Origin: an uncultured Pseudomonadales bacterium
GTDB taxonomy: Bacteria > Pseudomonadota > Gammaproteobacteria > Pseudomonadales > Pseudohongiellaceae
Direction: 5' to 3'
DNA: 64,000 nucleotides
NCBI GenBank assembly: GCA_943789485.1
Contig: CALSUH010000005.1
Location: 372,001-436,000, forward strand
Shown here: one piece after another, positions 18,647 to 27,518 of the stretch
How positions within the stretch are numbered: position 1 is the stretch's first letter
Layout of the letters: every line of letters starts with the position of its first letter
The notes under the pieces: generated by a model
What the model saw: only the letters and a program-made list of their open reading frames with translations
What the model was told of the DNA's origin: nothing
The model's database searches: none
Made by a program: the position numbers and the translations under genes

Positions 18647-19489
18647 TTAGTCTATCTGCAGGTTCCATGATTCTATTTCATCGAGCATTTCGAAGTCGGT
18701 CCAATCGAATTTAAGTGGCGTTACCGATATATACCCCTGTTGGTAGGCATAGGTGTCGGTTGTAGGGTCTTCGGACTCGACAATTATTCGTACACTCTCA
18801 TAGTCTGTGGTCATGGAGTCTCTTTCAGTCGGAGCATAACGAAGGGTGCCCAGGTAAGAATCTCCCATTGGTCTTACAGCTATTCCCTTCAGTTCGCCGG
18901 CTGGGACGTTGATAGAAATCATCGTGCCACTCGGCGCGCCAAGCCTGCGATATCGATCGACTAGATCGGCCGTGAACTTTGCGGTGATGGCGGTATTCTC
19001 ACTATTGGGATCTTCCGAGACGGCGATTGCTGGAAGCCCGTGATACAAGCCCTCCATCGCTGCCCCCACCGTTCCAGATAGATGTGAAACGTTGCCAACG
19101 TTTGCGCCGCGGTTTATACCGGACACGACGATATCGAAGGGTTGATCTTTTCCTAGCTCCTTCACGGCAAAGCGGACTGCATCGGCCGGCCTGCCATGAA
19201 CGGCGTAGCCGAAGAAGCGACCATCTTGCTCAAAATTGTCGACAGTTACAGAGCCTATTGAGGATTGGCTGGATCCCGACTGATTCACGTTCGGAGCGGA
19301 GACAACTACTTCTACACCTTCGAGTTGTGAAAGAGCTGCATGCAAAGCATGTAGGCGTGGCGATTCTATTCCATCATCGTTTGAAAGCAGTACACGATAG
19401 GATTGAGCCGACGCTACTGCACTGAAACAGGTCAGAACAATCGCCGCAAATTGAGAGAAGCGTATTGAGCCTTTTATTGGTCCCATCAT
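18647..19489 (-). CDS. Exported SurE-family 5'/3'-nucleotidase
   Basis: 280 aa. After a signal peptide (SAVASA-Q), the SurE core begins VLLSNDDGIESPRLHALH (metal-binding DD) and continues with NQSGSSQSS, VSGINRGANVGNVSHLSGTV and GAAMEGLYHGLPAIAVS. SurE normally is a cytoplasmic, Mn/Mg-dependent nucleoside monophosphatase of about 250 aa. The export signal here implies periplasmic nucleotide hydrolysis. The canonical surE-pcm-rpoS context is absent. It starts divergently from another exported phosphatase, with a palindrome between the two. RBS: GAGGAATAG. Confidence 0.88.
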   Translation of the reverse strand: MMGPIKGSIRFSQFAAIVLTCFSAVASAQSYRVLLSNDDGIESPRLHALHAALSQLEGVEVVVSAPNVNQSGSSQSSIGSVTVDNFEQDGRFFGYAVHGRPADAVRFAVKELGKDQPFDIVVSGINRGANVGNVSHLSGTVGAAMEGLYHGLPAIAVSEDPNSENTAITAKFTADLVDRYRRLGAPSGTMISINVPAGELKGIAVRPMGDSYLGTLRYAPTERDSMTTDYESVRIIVESEDPTTDTYAYQQGYISVTPLKFDWTDFEMLDEIESWNLQID

Positions 19490-19588
19490 CTATTCCTCGG
19501 ATATTGCCTTACTATCGCAATAAGTTGTTATGAAGTATTGTTGTCAGCAAAATTGAATTAGGATTGATTAACAACACAAACGTCTATA

Positions 19589-19606
19589 GTACAGGCTAGC
19601 CTGTAC
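19589..19606. promoter_or_regulatory. 18-bp perfect palindrome between divergent phosphatase genes
   Basis: GTACAGGCTAGCCTGTAC is its own reverse complement and lies 34 bp before the HAD phosphatase start and 100 bp before the surE-like start. Its position and symmetry fit a dimeric repressor or activator site. It is not a LexA box, because the half-sites are in the order ACAG...CTGT. Confidence 0.5.
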
Positions 19607-19639
19607 AATTTATAGTTATACACTTTTTAGGATTTACTC

Positions 19640-20479
19640 ATGCATGAGACAGTAAAAGTACTAGTAAAGACTCTGGCGATTTCCATGGCGTTGGCTGCAG
19701 CGATGCCGGCGCTAGGGCAGAACGCAACCCGCAATGACAGGGACATCGAGAATAATTTACTGATGGCGATGGCATGGAAACAGACCGCCGCCGAATTTCG
19801 CGCGCTCTATCACCAAGGCTTCAACATCGCTCGCATGCGCGTCGAGATTGCTTTGGCGCAGAAACAAGACGACTCTCTGCCACTTGCAGTAATTAGTGAT
19901 GTCGATGAAACCTTGTTGCTTGCGAATGACTACTGGGGCTACCTCATCACTCAGGGACAAGACTTTTTCGACGATGCGTCCTGGGACCGTTGGATCGAGG
20001 AGAATCGCGCAGTCGCAAGTCCGGGGGCATTGGAGTTCTTGAATTTCTGCATGAGCAATTCAGTTGAAATTTTCTACGTAACCAACCGTGATCAGGGCGA
20101 GGCCACAGTGCAGCTGGCGATTGAAAACTTAAACGCCGTTGGCTTTCCTCTCGTAGACACTGCGCACCTGCGAGTCTTACGAGAGAGTTCCAACAAGGAA
20201 CTAGTGCAGCAGCAGATAAGAGAAGACTATGAAGTGGTCGCGCTGTTAGGCGACAATCTTAATGACTTTGCGCGTCGCTATTACTCCACTGATGTAGATC
20301 AGCGCATGAGCCTAATGGAGCAGGACAAAGAGCGTTATGGTCGCGACTATATCCTGTTTCCGAACCCAACCGACGGTCATTGGATTCGTGCAATCTTCGG
20401 AGAGTCAGAGCCCGCTGCAACTGATGAGAATCGCGCTATCCTCAGGCGCGCTGCGACACGTGCTGCCTGGGCCCCGTAG
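19640..20479 (+). CDS. Exported HAD-family acid phosphatase (class C / e(P4)-like 5'-nucleotidase)
   Basis: 279 aa with a signal peptide (ALG-Q). HAD motifs: VISDVDETLLLANDYWG (nucleophile and acid aspartates), FYVTNRDQGEA (motif II), and ALLGDNLNDFARRYYS (motif IV). This is the pattern of the class C acid phosphatases or lipoprotein e(P4) family, which dephosphorylate nucleotides such as NMN or AMP outside the cytoplasm. I see no lipobox cysteine, so it is probably soluble periplasmic. It is divergent from the exported SurE. Confidence 0.87.
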   Translation: MHETVKVLVKTLAISMALAAAMPALGQNATRNDRDIENNLLMAMAWKQTAAEFRALYHQGFNIARMRVEIALAQKQDDSLPLAVISDVDETLLLANDYWGYLITQGQDFFDDASWDRWIEENRAVASPGALEFLNFCMSNSVEIFYVTNRDQGEATVQLAIENLNAVGFPLVDTAHLRVLRESSNKELVQQQIREDYEVVALLGDNLNDFARRYYSTDVDQRMSLMEQDKERYGRDYILFPNPTDGHWIRAIFGESEPAATDENRAILRRAATRAAWAP

Positions 20480-20569
20480 GTCCTGATACGATTTGATAAG
20501 TCGACAGACACAAATCCAAGCAATAGAATGCACGCCATTCGCTTGGCAAACAAATTAACAGGATAGACA

Positions 20570-21664
20570 ATGAATTCAGATGTACTCTTTAAGCCGTTCA
20601 ATCACCCGAAACTACAATTACCCAATCGCATTATCATGGCGCCTATGACGAGGCAGTTCTCTCCTAATGGTATACCCGATACCAATGTCGAAGAATATTA
20701 CAGAAAGCGCGCCGAAGGCGGTGTCGGACTAATCATTACTGAAGGCACGACCGTCAATCACAGGGCCGCTTCATCAGGGGTGCAAATACCTTGTTTCCAC
20801 GGCGACGCCTTAGAAGGTTGGGAAAAAGTGGTTAAGGCTGTACATGCCGCCGGCGGCAAGATAGCACCACAGTTGTGGCACGTGGGCTCTATTCGTAAAC
20901 CAGGCGAAGGGCCCTATCCAGACTATCCCTCAGCGACACCTTCCGGACTGTTAGGGCCAGATAAAAAAGTACTAGAGCCACTTTCCACGACCGAGATCGA
21001 TGAACTGGTTGCAGCTTATGCTCAAGCTGCATCCGATGCCGTTCGTCTTGGATTCGATGCCATCGAGTTACACGGAGCGCACGGCTACCTGATCGATAAC
21101 TTCTTCTGGGAAGGCACCAATCAAAGAGATGATAAGTACGGAGGCTCTGTTGAAAACCGAACGCGATTCGCTGTTGAGATTATGCAGGCGATACGTGGAG
21201 AAGTAGGCGGCGACTTTCCAGTGATCTTGCGCTTCTCGCAATGGAAACAACAGGATTTTGAATCGAAACTGGCACAGACGGCGGCCGAGCTGGAGCAATT
21301 TCTCAGCCCCCTCTCCGATGCGGGCGTAGATATTTTCCATTGCAGCACGAGACGATTTTGGGAGCCGGAATTCGATGGCTCTTCGCTGAACCTAGCAGGC
21401 TGGGTTAAGAAGATAACAGCTAAGCCAACAATCAGTGTGGGTAGTGTTGGTCTAAGTGAAGAATTCGTTGCGACCTATAGTGATGGTTCTGCGGAAGTGG
21501 CAGGGATCGATGAGCTACTCAGCCGCATGCAAGCCGATGAGTTTGACCTGATCGCAGTGGGTCGCGCTTTGATAGCGAACCCTGAATGGGCTAACAAAGT
21601 AAAAAATAATGATATGGATTCGATTGAGACTTTCCGTAAAGAGCAGTTAACCGAGCTTGTCTAG
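20570..21664 (+). CDS. NADH:flavin oxidoreductase / Old Yellow Enzyme family
   Basis: 364 aa, TIM-barrel FMN enzyme. LPNRIIMAPMTRQFSPNGIP is the N-terminal FMN site, APQLWHVGSIRK follows, and IELHGAHGYLIDNFFWEGTN then DDKYGGSVENRTRFAVEIM is the OYE signature with the HxxH-type substrate-binding pair replaced by HGAH context. These enzymes reduce activated C=C bonds using NAD(P)H. The substrate is unknown. RBS region ACAGGATAGACA. It is followed 77 bp later by the diheme cytochrome gene. Confidence 0.92.
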   Translation: MNSDVLFKPFNHPKLQLPNRIIMAPMTRQFSPNGIPDTNVEEYYRKRAEGGVGLIITEGTTVNHRAASSGVQIPCFHGDALEGWEKVVKAVHAAGGKIAPQLWHVGSIRKPGEGPYPDYPSATPSGLLGPDKKVLEPLSTTEIDELVAAYAQAASDAVRLGFDAIELHGAHGYLIDNFFWEGTNQRDDKYGGSVENRTRFAVEIMQAIRGEVGGDFPVILRFSQWKQQDFESKLAQTAAELEQFLSPLSDAGVDIFHCSTRRFWEPEFDGSSLNLAGWVKKITAKPTISVGSVGLSEEFVATYSDGSAEVAGIDELLSRMQADEFDLIAVGRALIANPEWANKVKNNDMDSIETFRKEQLTELV

Positions 21665-21741
21665 TTGCATAGAAGTCGCGAGAATTGATTGGACTAACTA
21701 TGCAGGCTAGATTTCTAGAACGTTAAAACGAGGTTGAAGAA

Positions 21742-22635
21742 ATGGCGCAGTTGGCTCAATCGAAGGTAAAACTAATTCTTATTGGTAGTTTCTCCGTACT
21801 GATTTTGATGGTTTTGCTGTTATTCCTACCACCTTCTGTTTCCGGCTCCGCAGCATTGTCTGAATCTGAAGAGGCTATCGAGCGCGGCAAATATCTAGTC
21901 ATAGCGGGAGGCTGTATTAGCTGCCATCGCGGCGAAGACGAGGAGGAATCGTTTATCGGAGGTCTCGCGCTAGTGTCAGATTTTGGTACGTTCTATGCGC
22001 CAAACATAACGCCTGATATGGAGACCGGGATTGGTAGTTGGCAAGCGAAGGATTTTCTACTCGCTTTACAGCACGGTCGTAAGCCTGGCGGTAGCTTTTA
22101 CTATCCAGCATTCCCGTATCGCGCTTATGCAGGGCTGCGCGACCAAGATGTGCTGGATATCGGTTCTTACCTTATGAGTCTAGAGCCGCAAAACAATGCG
22201 GTCCCAGAAGCCCAAACGCCGATCTGGTTAAACCGCTGGGCAATGGCCGGATGGAACTTATTGGCAGACATGGCCGAAGCCGATGCTGAAACCTTCGAAG
22301 ATGAGTTAGTTGCGCGCGGTGCCTATGTTGCGCGAAACCTTGGTCATTGTAGCGAATGTCACACGCCAAGAAATACACTAGGAATTCTCGATGCTAGCAG
22401 AGAGTTTGCAGGTGCAACCTTGGGTGAGGAAGTTATTGAAGCAATAAATGCAGAAGCGCTAAGTGAGTGGACTACGAATAATTTTGATATCTTTCTCTTT
22501 ATCGGTTTGAAACCTGATGGTGACTTTGCTGGCGGCGACATGAACGATGTTATCGAACACAATACCAGCAAGATCAGCGATGAAGACAGAGACGCGCTAG
22601 CGGCATTTTTTACGCGGCACAACCAATCTGAATAA
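21742..22635 (+). CDS. Membrane-anchored diheme cytochrome c
   Basis: 297 aa. One N-terminal membrane helix (LILIGSFSVLILMVLLLFL) is followed by two class I haem domains with CISCHRGE (about residue 53) and CSECHTPRN (about residue 205). FYAPNITPDMETGIGSWQ and FPYRAYAGLRDQDVLDIGSY match cytochrome subunits of membrane-bound sugar or alcohol dehydrogenases and thiosulfate-oxidation-type cytochromes. It probably carries periplasmic electrons to a terminal oxidase. It ends at a strong bidirectional terminator. Confidence 0.9.
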   Translation: MAQLAQSKVKLILIGSFSVLILMVLLLFLPPSVSGSAALSESEEAIERGKYLVIAGGCISCHRGEDEEESFIGGLALVSDFGTFYAPNITPDMETGIGSWQAKDFLLALQHGRKPGGSFYYPAFPYRAYAGLRDQDVLDIGSYLMSLEPQNNAVPEAQTPIWLNRWAMAGWNLLADMAEADAETFEDELVARGAYVARNLGHCSECHTPRNTLGILDASREFAGATLGEEVIEAINAEALSEWTTNNFDIFLFIGLKPDGDFAGGDMNDVIEHNTSKISDEDRDALAAFFTRHNQSE

Positions 22636-22649
22636 CCTCAGTTAACGAG

Positions 22650-22693
22650 TAAGAAATAAAAAAGGCAGCCTAGGCTGCCTTTTTTATTTCTTA
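22650..22693. terminator. 44-bp perfect palindromic bidirectional terminator
   Basis: TAAGAAATAAAAAAGGCAGCC is followed by its exact reverse complement, giving a GC stem (GGCAGCC/GGCTGCC) with A-runs on one side and T-runs on the other. It lies between the convergent diheme cytochrome and cytochrome c' genes and serves both. Confidence 0.95.
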
Positions 22694-22705
22694 CAATGAA
22701 ACTAG

Positions 22706-23194
22706 TTAGTCGTTGTCTACTCTGAAGTCATCGTGACAGTTTCCACAACTGCCACCGAGTCCTCGGAAGGCACCTAGAGTTGCAGCCATGTCACCACCGG
22801 CGGCGACTTCCGCAAAAGTATTAGCTCCCTCGAGTAATGCTTGAGCCTTTTCGGCGAATCCTGCAGAGTCTTCCCAAATCACATCTAAGGCTTCGGTTTC
22901 CACATCGAAATCGCGAGTATCCATAGCAGCGAACAAATCGGGAATCATCGGCGCAAGAGCGGCTATGTTAAGCGCATTCTTTTCTGCAAGTTCTGCATTA
23001 AAAGGCGCGCCCTGTGCCATACCTGCTATAGGAAGAAGATTAAATAAAAGTAGCTTGAACACAGACTGACGCGTTTCGGCAGCTCTTGCTGCCATTTGCT
23101 CTGGTGTAGGTTCGTCTTGAGCCGTTGCTGTAAACAGAGTGCCCGAAACAAGTATCGCTAAAGCAGACACTAGTACAAGTGCTTTTTTGATCAT
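22706..23194 (-). CDS. Cytochrome c'
   Basis: 162 aa with a signal peptide (ATA-Q). The haem motif is near the C-terminus, GGSCGNCHDDFR, and the rest is an amphipathic four-helix pattern, the hallmark of cytochrome c'. MAARAAETRQSVFKLLLFNL is the usual first helix. Cytochrome c' binds NO or CO and often protects against nitrosative stress in the periplasm. Single gene. Confidence 0.9.
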   Translation of the reverse strand: MIKKALVLVSALAILVSGTLFTATAQDEPTPEQMAARAAETRQSVFKLLLFNLLPIAGMAQGAPFNAELAEKNALNIAALAPMIPDLFAAMDTRDFDVETEALDVIWEDSAGFAEKAQALLEGANTFAEVAAGGDMAATLGAFRGLGGSCGNCHDDFRVDND

Positions 23195-23446
23195 TTATAT
23201 CTCCGATCCTTTATAGGATATTGCTAGTTAAATTAATTCGTTTAGCCGAGTGTTGGGCAACAGGGCCCTAAAACTCGCCTTCTGCAAAACTGCAGTTGCA
23301 GACTATATTACAAGTAATTTGTGAATGTTACTGCCTCTGGACGAAATCTTTTGCACAGGAACAACTCGCGAACGGGGTCCTACTACTTAGATAAGGCCAG
23401 GCAATGATGCATTTTATTCGACTCTATCCAGAGATTTCCTGGCGGA

Positions 23447-24538
23447 TTAGTTTGCCACTTCCTTCCAGACAAATAGCCTTGTCGCCAACATAAATGCAAT
23501 TATAAACCAAGCCGCGATGCCTAGTAGCGTAGGCGTGATATCAAGTAAGCTTGCACCATTGTTTGCAATCTCGCGCATGGCGGTAGACACAAAGCTGAGG
23601 GGTAGCAAACTTGCGATAGGTTGAACCAATTCGGGCATAGACTCTATTGGATAGAACACGCCAGACAAGAATATTTGCGGGAATATCACAATATTTCCTA
23701 CCGCCATAACTGCCTGTTGAGTCGTAGCTATGCTGCCCAGGCAAAATCCTAAGCAGAGAAAAATAAAGGTGCCTAGAATAATCATTAAATAGAAAGAGGC
23801 GAAATTTCCGACAATACGGACATCGAGGATGGTCACGGCAAAAATGATTAACACCGTGAGTTGAATCAATATGATTGCCATTCTGGCGAGCACGATAGCA
23901 GTTATGAAATCACGAGGCTTGATCGGTGTGACAAAAAGCCTCTTCAGAATGCCTTTGCGGCGAAACTCAACGATATTAAATCCGCTGCCAGCAATACTAA
24001 GTTGCATGAGGGTAAAAGCCATCAAACCCGGCAACAAAAAATCCAGATAACGTTGCGAGCGCGCCTGCACATCCTCAATGGTGAGTGTGAACATCGGTTC
24101 GATATTCCTAAACTCGCGTTCGATCGAAATTAGTGTCTGCTCGAGCAGCGGCATGATTAGGCCCAGCTGTTGTACTTGCGCTGCATCCACGAGTAGTTGC
24201 AACTCAGCTCCATCGCTTTGCGCATCGAAGTCCTCGGGCAGTATAAGCAACATGGTCTGATCGCCGTCCACGAGCTCTGCCCGCAGGATTGATTCTTCCC
24301 CTACTGTGACATTGAACAGCAAATTGTCATTCAGTATCTGTGAAAAATCGGATGCTACTTCGCTAGCAGAATTGTTTACGATGCCGAGCTTGATGGGGTC
24401 GACTTCGCCGTTGTTTGCGAAAGCGAACACGGTCATAAAAATAATTGGGAAAAATAGGCTGAAGAAAATTGACTGTCTGTCACGCAAGAAAATTTTCAGG
24501 AATATCTTGGCTAGATGTAGTTGTAGTTTAGTTGGCAT
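23447..24538 (-). CDS. ABC-2 type transporter permease
   Basis: 363 aa. It has the ABC-2 layout: one N-terminal helix (SIFFSLFFPIIFMTVFAF), a large extracytoplasmic segment (about 40-175), then five to six helices ending with GIAAWFIIAFMLATRLFVW. FRRKGILKRLFVTPIKPRDF is the conserved loop seen in daunorubicin/linearmycin-type permeases. It overlaps the ATPase stop by one base (TAATG), so translation is coupled. An export role is inferred; the substrate is unknown. Confidence 0.9.
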   Translation of the reverse strand: MPTKLQLHLAKIFLKIFLRDRQSIFFSLFFPIIFMTVFAFANNGEVDPIKLGIVNNSASEVASDFSQILNDNLLFNVTVGEESILRAELVDGDQTMLLILPEDFDAQSDGAELQLLVDAAQVQQLGLIMPLLEQTLISIEREFRNIEPMFTLTIEDVQARSQRYLDFLLPGLMAFTLMQLSIAGSGFNIVEFRRKGILKRLFVTPIKPRDFITAIVLARMAIILIQLTVLIIFAVTILDVRIVGNFASFYLMIILGTFIFLCLGFCLGSIATTQQAVMAVGNIVIFPQIFLSGVFYPIESMPELVQPIASLLPLSFVSTAMREIANNGASLLDITPTLLGIAAWFIIAFMLATRLFVWKEVAN

Positions 24539-25302
24539 TAGTCCCTTAGCCCGTGGCCAGTAAGTGCAAGGAACACGTCTTCGATATTGCCATGCATAGG
24601 AGCCTGTGGAGGTTCTGGGGCGTGTTTCAGAATCAAATTCTGCGGTGTATCTTCGGCGACTAATTTGCCGTGATCCATAATAGCGATACGTTCACACAGT
24701 GATTCGGCTTCTTCCATATTGTGCGTAGTCAGCACGATGGTCATGCCTGCTTCATTCAGCTCGCGTACAAGGTCCCACAGATTGTGTTTGGCTTGTGGGT
24801 CGAGGCCTGTCGTTGGCTCGTCGAGAAACAAGATCTTCGGGCTATTGACCAACGCGCAGGCAACCGAGAAACGTTGTTGTTGCCCGCCGGAGAGATTGCC
24901 GGGTCTAGCCTGCGCCTTATCTAATAAGTTGACCTTGCTTAATAGCTCAGTGGTATCGACTTCTCGATTATACAGAGCGGCGAAGAGGGTAAGTAGTTCA
25001 TTGAGGGTAACGTTGTCGAAATATTCGTTGGCCTGCAATTGCACGCCGATTATTTCTTTGACCTTGTAGGGCTGCGAGGCAACATCGATTCCGTCGATAG
25101 TTGCGCTCCCGCCATCGATGTCATTCAAGCCTTCTAACATTTCTAACGTGGTTGTTTTGCCTGCGCCATTCGGGCCAAGGATGCCGAAGATTTCCCCGGC
25201 CTCGATGTTGAGTGAAATACCATCGACGGCATAAAAAAATTCAGATTTCTTACCGGGAAGCGGGTATTTCTTTGCCAGGTCTTTTACTTCAATAATTGGC
25301 AT
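24538..25302 (-). CDS. ABC transporter ATP-binding protein (DrrA/CcmA-like)
   Basis: About 254 aa from ATG 25302 (GGAAGAACGC upstream); the track's extra 22 residues are unlikely. Walker A GPNGAGKTT, Q-loop region, signature LSGGQQQR, Walker B ILFLDEPTTGLD and the H-loop TTHNMEEAE are intact. It energises the downstream ABC-2 permease. Confidence 0.93.
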   Translation of the reverse strand: MPIIEVKDLAKKYPLPGKKSEFFYAVDGISLNIEAGEIFGILGPNGAGKTTTLEMLEGLNDIDGGSATIDGIDVASQPYKVKEIIGVQLQANEYFDNVTLNELLTLFAALYNREVDTTELLSKVNLLDKAQARPGNLSGGQQQRFSVACALVNSPKILFLDEPTTGLDPQAKHNLWDLVRELNEAGMTIVLTTHNMEEAESLCERIAIMDHGKLVAEDTPQNLILKHAPEPPQAPMHGNIEDVFLALTGHGLRD

Positions 25303-25407
25303 GCGTTCTTCCGGATATTGCAGCCGAACATCATACCTTAACTGAGCAGCATTAAAAGCAGGCTTCACGACGCGATGCAGCGTTAGCCAGAGGCCGGGAA
25401 ATGCCAG

Positions 25408-25683
25408 TTAGTAGTGATATTGCCGCTCGCGGGGCTTGATCGGGGCTAGGAAGAAATAGAATATCCAGGCAAACCAAGAAAGACAGAACATCGCTAGCAA
25501 CCAAGCTATCTTTTCATAGCCGGTGGTCTTCTCTGACGTAGCGATAATCCAGGCTGGAAGCACCCAAATCGCTAAGACCGCCGCGCCGCCTAAGAGGGCA
25601 AAGCCAAAGGAGATTAGAGGCAGTACAGCCACAACACCAATGATGACCAATAAGATGACTAGGAAATTCGATAATAGCTTCAT
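25408..25683 (-). CDS. Small membrane protein (superinfection-immunity / PLDc_N-like)
   Basis: 91 aa, about three hydrophobic stretches. KTTGYEKIAWLLAMFCLSWF followed by AWIFYFFLAPIKPRERQY resembles the short two-helix 'superinfection immunity' or phospholipase D N-terminal families, in which a Lys/Tyr-Glu-Lys turn precedes a final helix and a charged tail. Assignment is by pattern only. It lies 106 bp upstream of the ABC ATPase on the same strand. Confidence 0.6.
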   Translation of the reverse strand: MKLLSNFLVILLVIIGVVAVLPLISFGFALLGGAAVLAIWVLPAWIIATSEKTTGYEKIAWLLAMFCLSWFAWIFYFFLAPIKPRERQYHY

Positions 25684-25817
25684 ATATTACTCCATTGCTG
25701 CTTCTGTGCCTTAGAAAATGCCACTTTCAGCAGTGGCCTTACCTCTATTGCGAATAGCGTGCCAATTTCACAAAGCTATAAAAAACAGCGTGTTAGGAGT
25801 TTTAGGAGGCTGGGATA

Positions 25818-25826
25818 GGGGGGGGG
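25818..25826. repeat. Poly-G tract (9 G)
   Basis: Nine consecutive G followed by AATC lie between the D-aminoacylase terminator and the small membrane protein gene. Similar tracts occur at 43152 (7 G) and 63295 (12 G), all outside genes. Confidence 0.7.
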
Positions 25827-25833
25827 AATCTCT

Positions 25834-25853
25834 AAAAATGGCGAATTTCGCCA
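25834..25853 (-). terminator. Terminator of the D-aminoacylase gene
   Basis: TGGCGAA-T-TTCGCCA (25839-25853) is a short perfect stem. On the minus strand it is followed by TTTTTAGA. It lies about 45 bp past the aminoacylase stop. Confidence 0.65.
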
Positions 25854-25898
25854 GTCCGCGGCTCTGCACGGGCCTAGTGAGTAGATTGCCATCTACAC

Positions 25899-27489
25899 TT
25901 AGTTTGCAATATAACCAGGGCCATGAAGAATTTTACCGGGGTGCCGCCCAGTGTGTTTGCCCTCTTCAACCACCAATTCGCCGTTGACCAAAACATATTT
26001 CATGCCTACCGCGTATTGATGTGGGTCTTCGAACGTAGCCATATCGCTTATTTCTTCTGAGTCGAAAATAGCAATATCCGCAAAGTAATTCTCGACCAAT
26101 AGTCCACGGTCACGAATGCCGAGTCGCTGTGCTGACATACTACTCATTTTACGAACCGCCTCTTCTAAGGAGATGATGCCGCGCTCTCGCACATAGTAAC
26201 CAAGAACTCGCGCAAAAGTGCCGTACTGACGTGGGTGTGGCGCGCCTACTCCAAACACTGACAGAGGGCCATCGGAGCCGATAGCGGCAACCGGGTGGCG
26301 CATAATGCGATCCACATCTTCGGGGCCGATAGCGTGATAGACCGCAGTTGCTCCACCAGCTTTTACGATTTCCATCACCACCTCTGCAGCATTTTCGGGT
26401 GTCGGACTCATCCCGCGCTCTTGGGTGAGCTGTGCGAGATTCTTTCCTTCCATAGAGCGATCGCGAGGATTGCGTGAAATGGAAACATTTTGCGGATCGC
26501 CGCCGCCACGGTCGAAGAGAATCTTGTCGACTATCGCAGCCTTCACCGCACCGCGCGTCTCGGGACTATCAATGCGAGCAATCATGCGCTCCTCGCCACC
26601 TTCTTGTGCCCATTGCGGTATTAGCGCAGTAATGCCAGTTTGCGAGGCAGTGTAAGGGTACTGGTCTATTGTTACATCAATGCCTCTCGCTCGCGCCTCG
26701 TCGACCAGTCGTAGGCTGTCGACAGATGCTCCCCCAGTTTTCAACACCGATTACTTTGTGATGTGTAATCTGAACCGGAATATTTGCCTGCTTACCAATC
26801 TGAATAGTTTCTGCAACCGAGTCGAGCAGTTGCGCGGCTTCTTCACGCATATGAGAGATATAAATGCCGTTATATTGGGCGGCGACCTTCGATAACGCGA
26901 CGACCTCGGCAGTGGGAGTAAAACTACCCGGCACATAAAATAGGCCCGTAGATATTCCTAGCGCACCTTGTTCCATCGCCGCGGCGACCATGTCCTTCAT
27001 ACGTTGTAATTCGGTTGGGCTTGCAGTTCTATCATCTTCGCCAATGACTATTTCGCGGATGGTTCCTTGACCGACGAACACGGCCCAGTTGGGGCTTATC
27101 TGTTTTTCCGCGATGGCGCGATAGTGCTCATCAATAGGATAGGGTGAGGTACCATCGTTTCCTTCGGTGAGAGTGGTGACACCTTGCAACAAAGAGCTCT
27201 CGGCATTGGGTACGTCGAAGATGCCACGTAGGGCGTGAGTGTGAGGATCGATAAATCCGGGGGAGACGACTAGGCCACTGGCATCAATCACTTGGCTTGC
27301 CGTGGTGTTAGATAGGTCACCAATCGAGACGATACGCTCTCCACGTATGCCAACGTCTGCTTCATACCAAGGATTACCCGAGCCATCGATGATACGTCCC
27401 CCTTGAACGAGGACGTCAAAGTTTTGCTGTGCAGAGCTTGTGCTCGTAGCTAGAAAACTTATTAGAAATACGATCTTTCTGATTATCAT
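25899..27489 (-). pseudogene. N-acyl-D-amino-acid deacylase (D-aminoacylase), frameshifted
   Basis: Two overlapping frames together give a full-length amidohydrolase with a signal peptide (STSSA-Q). The first (27489 to about 26732) has FIDPHTHALRG with the metal HxH and VQITHHKVIGVENWG. The second continues ASVDSLRLVDEARARGIDVT and holds GSDGPLSVFGV and PHQYAVGMKYVLVNGELVVEEGKHTGRHPGK. Frames switch at a run of five G (26730-26734); removing two bases, or adding one, restores the reading. The enzyme would hydrolyse N-acyl-D-amino acids in the periplasm. Either a recent pseudogene or a homopolymer sequencing error. Confidence 0.88.
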
Positions 27490-27518
27490 AATAAACTTCC
27501 TATTGTTAGCTGTCTAAA

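Noticed and set aside
19589-19606. Palindrome as a LexA box
   Set aside because: The half-sites are ACAG...CTGT, the reverse of CTGT-N8-ACAG, and no SOS gene is adjacent.
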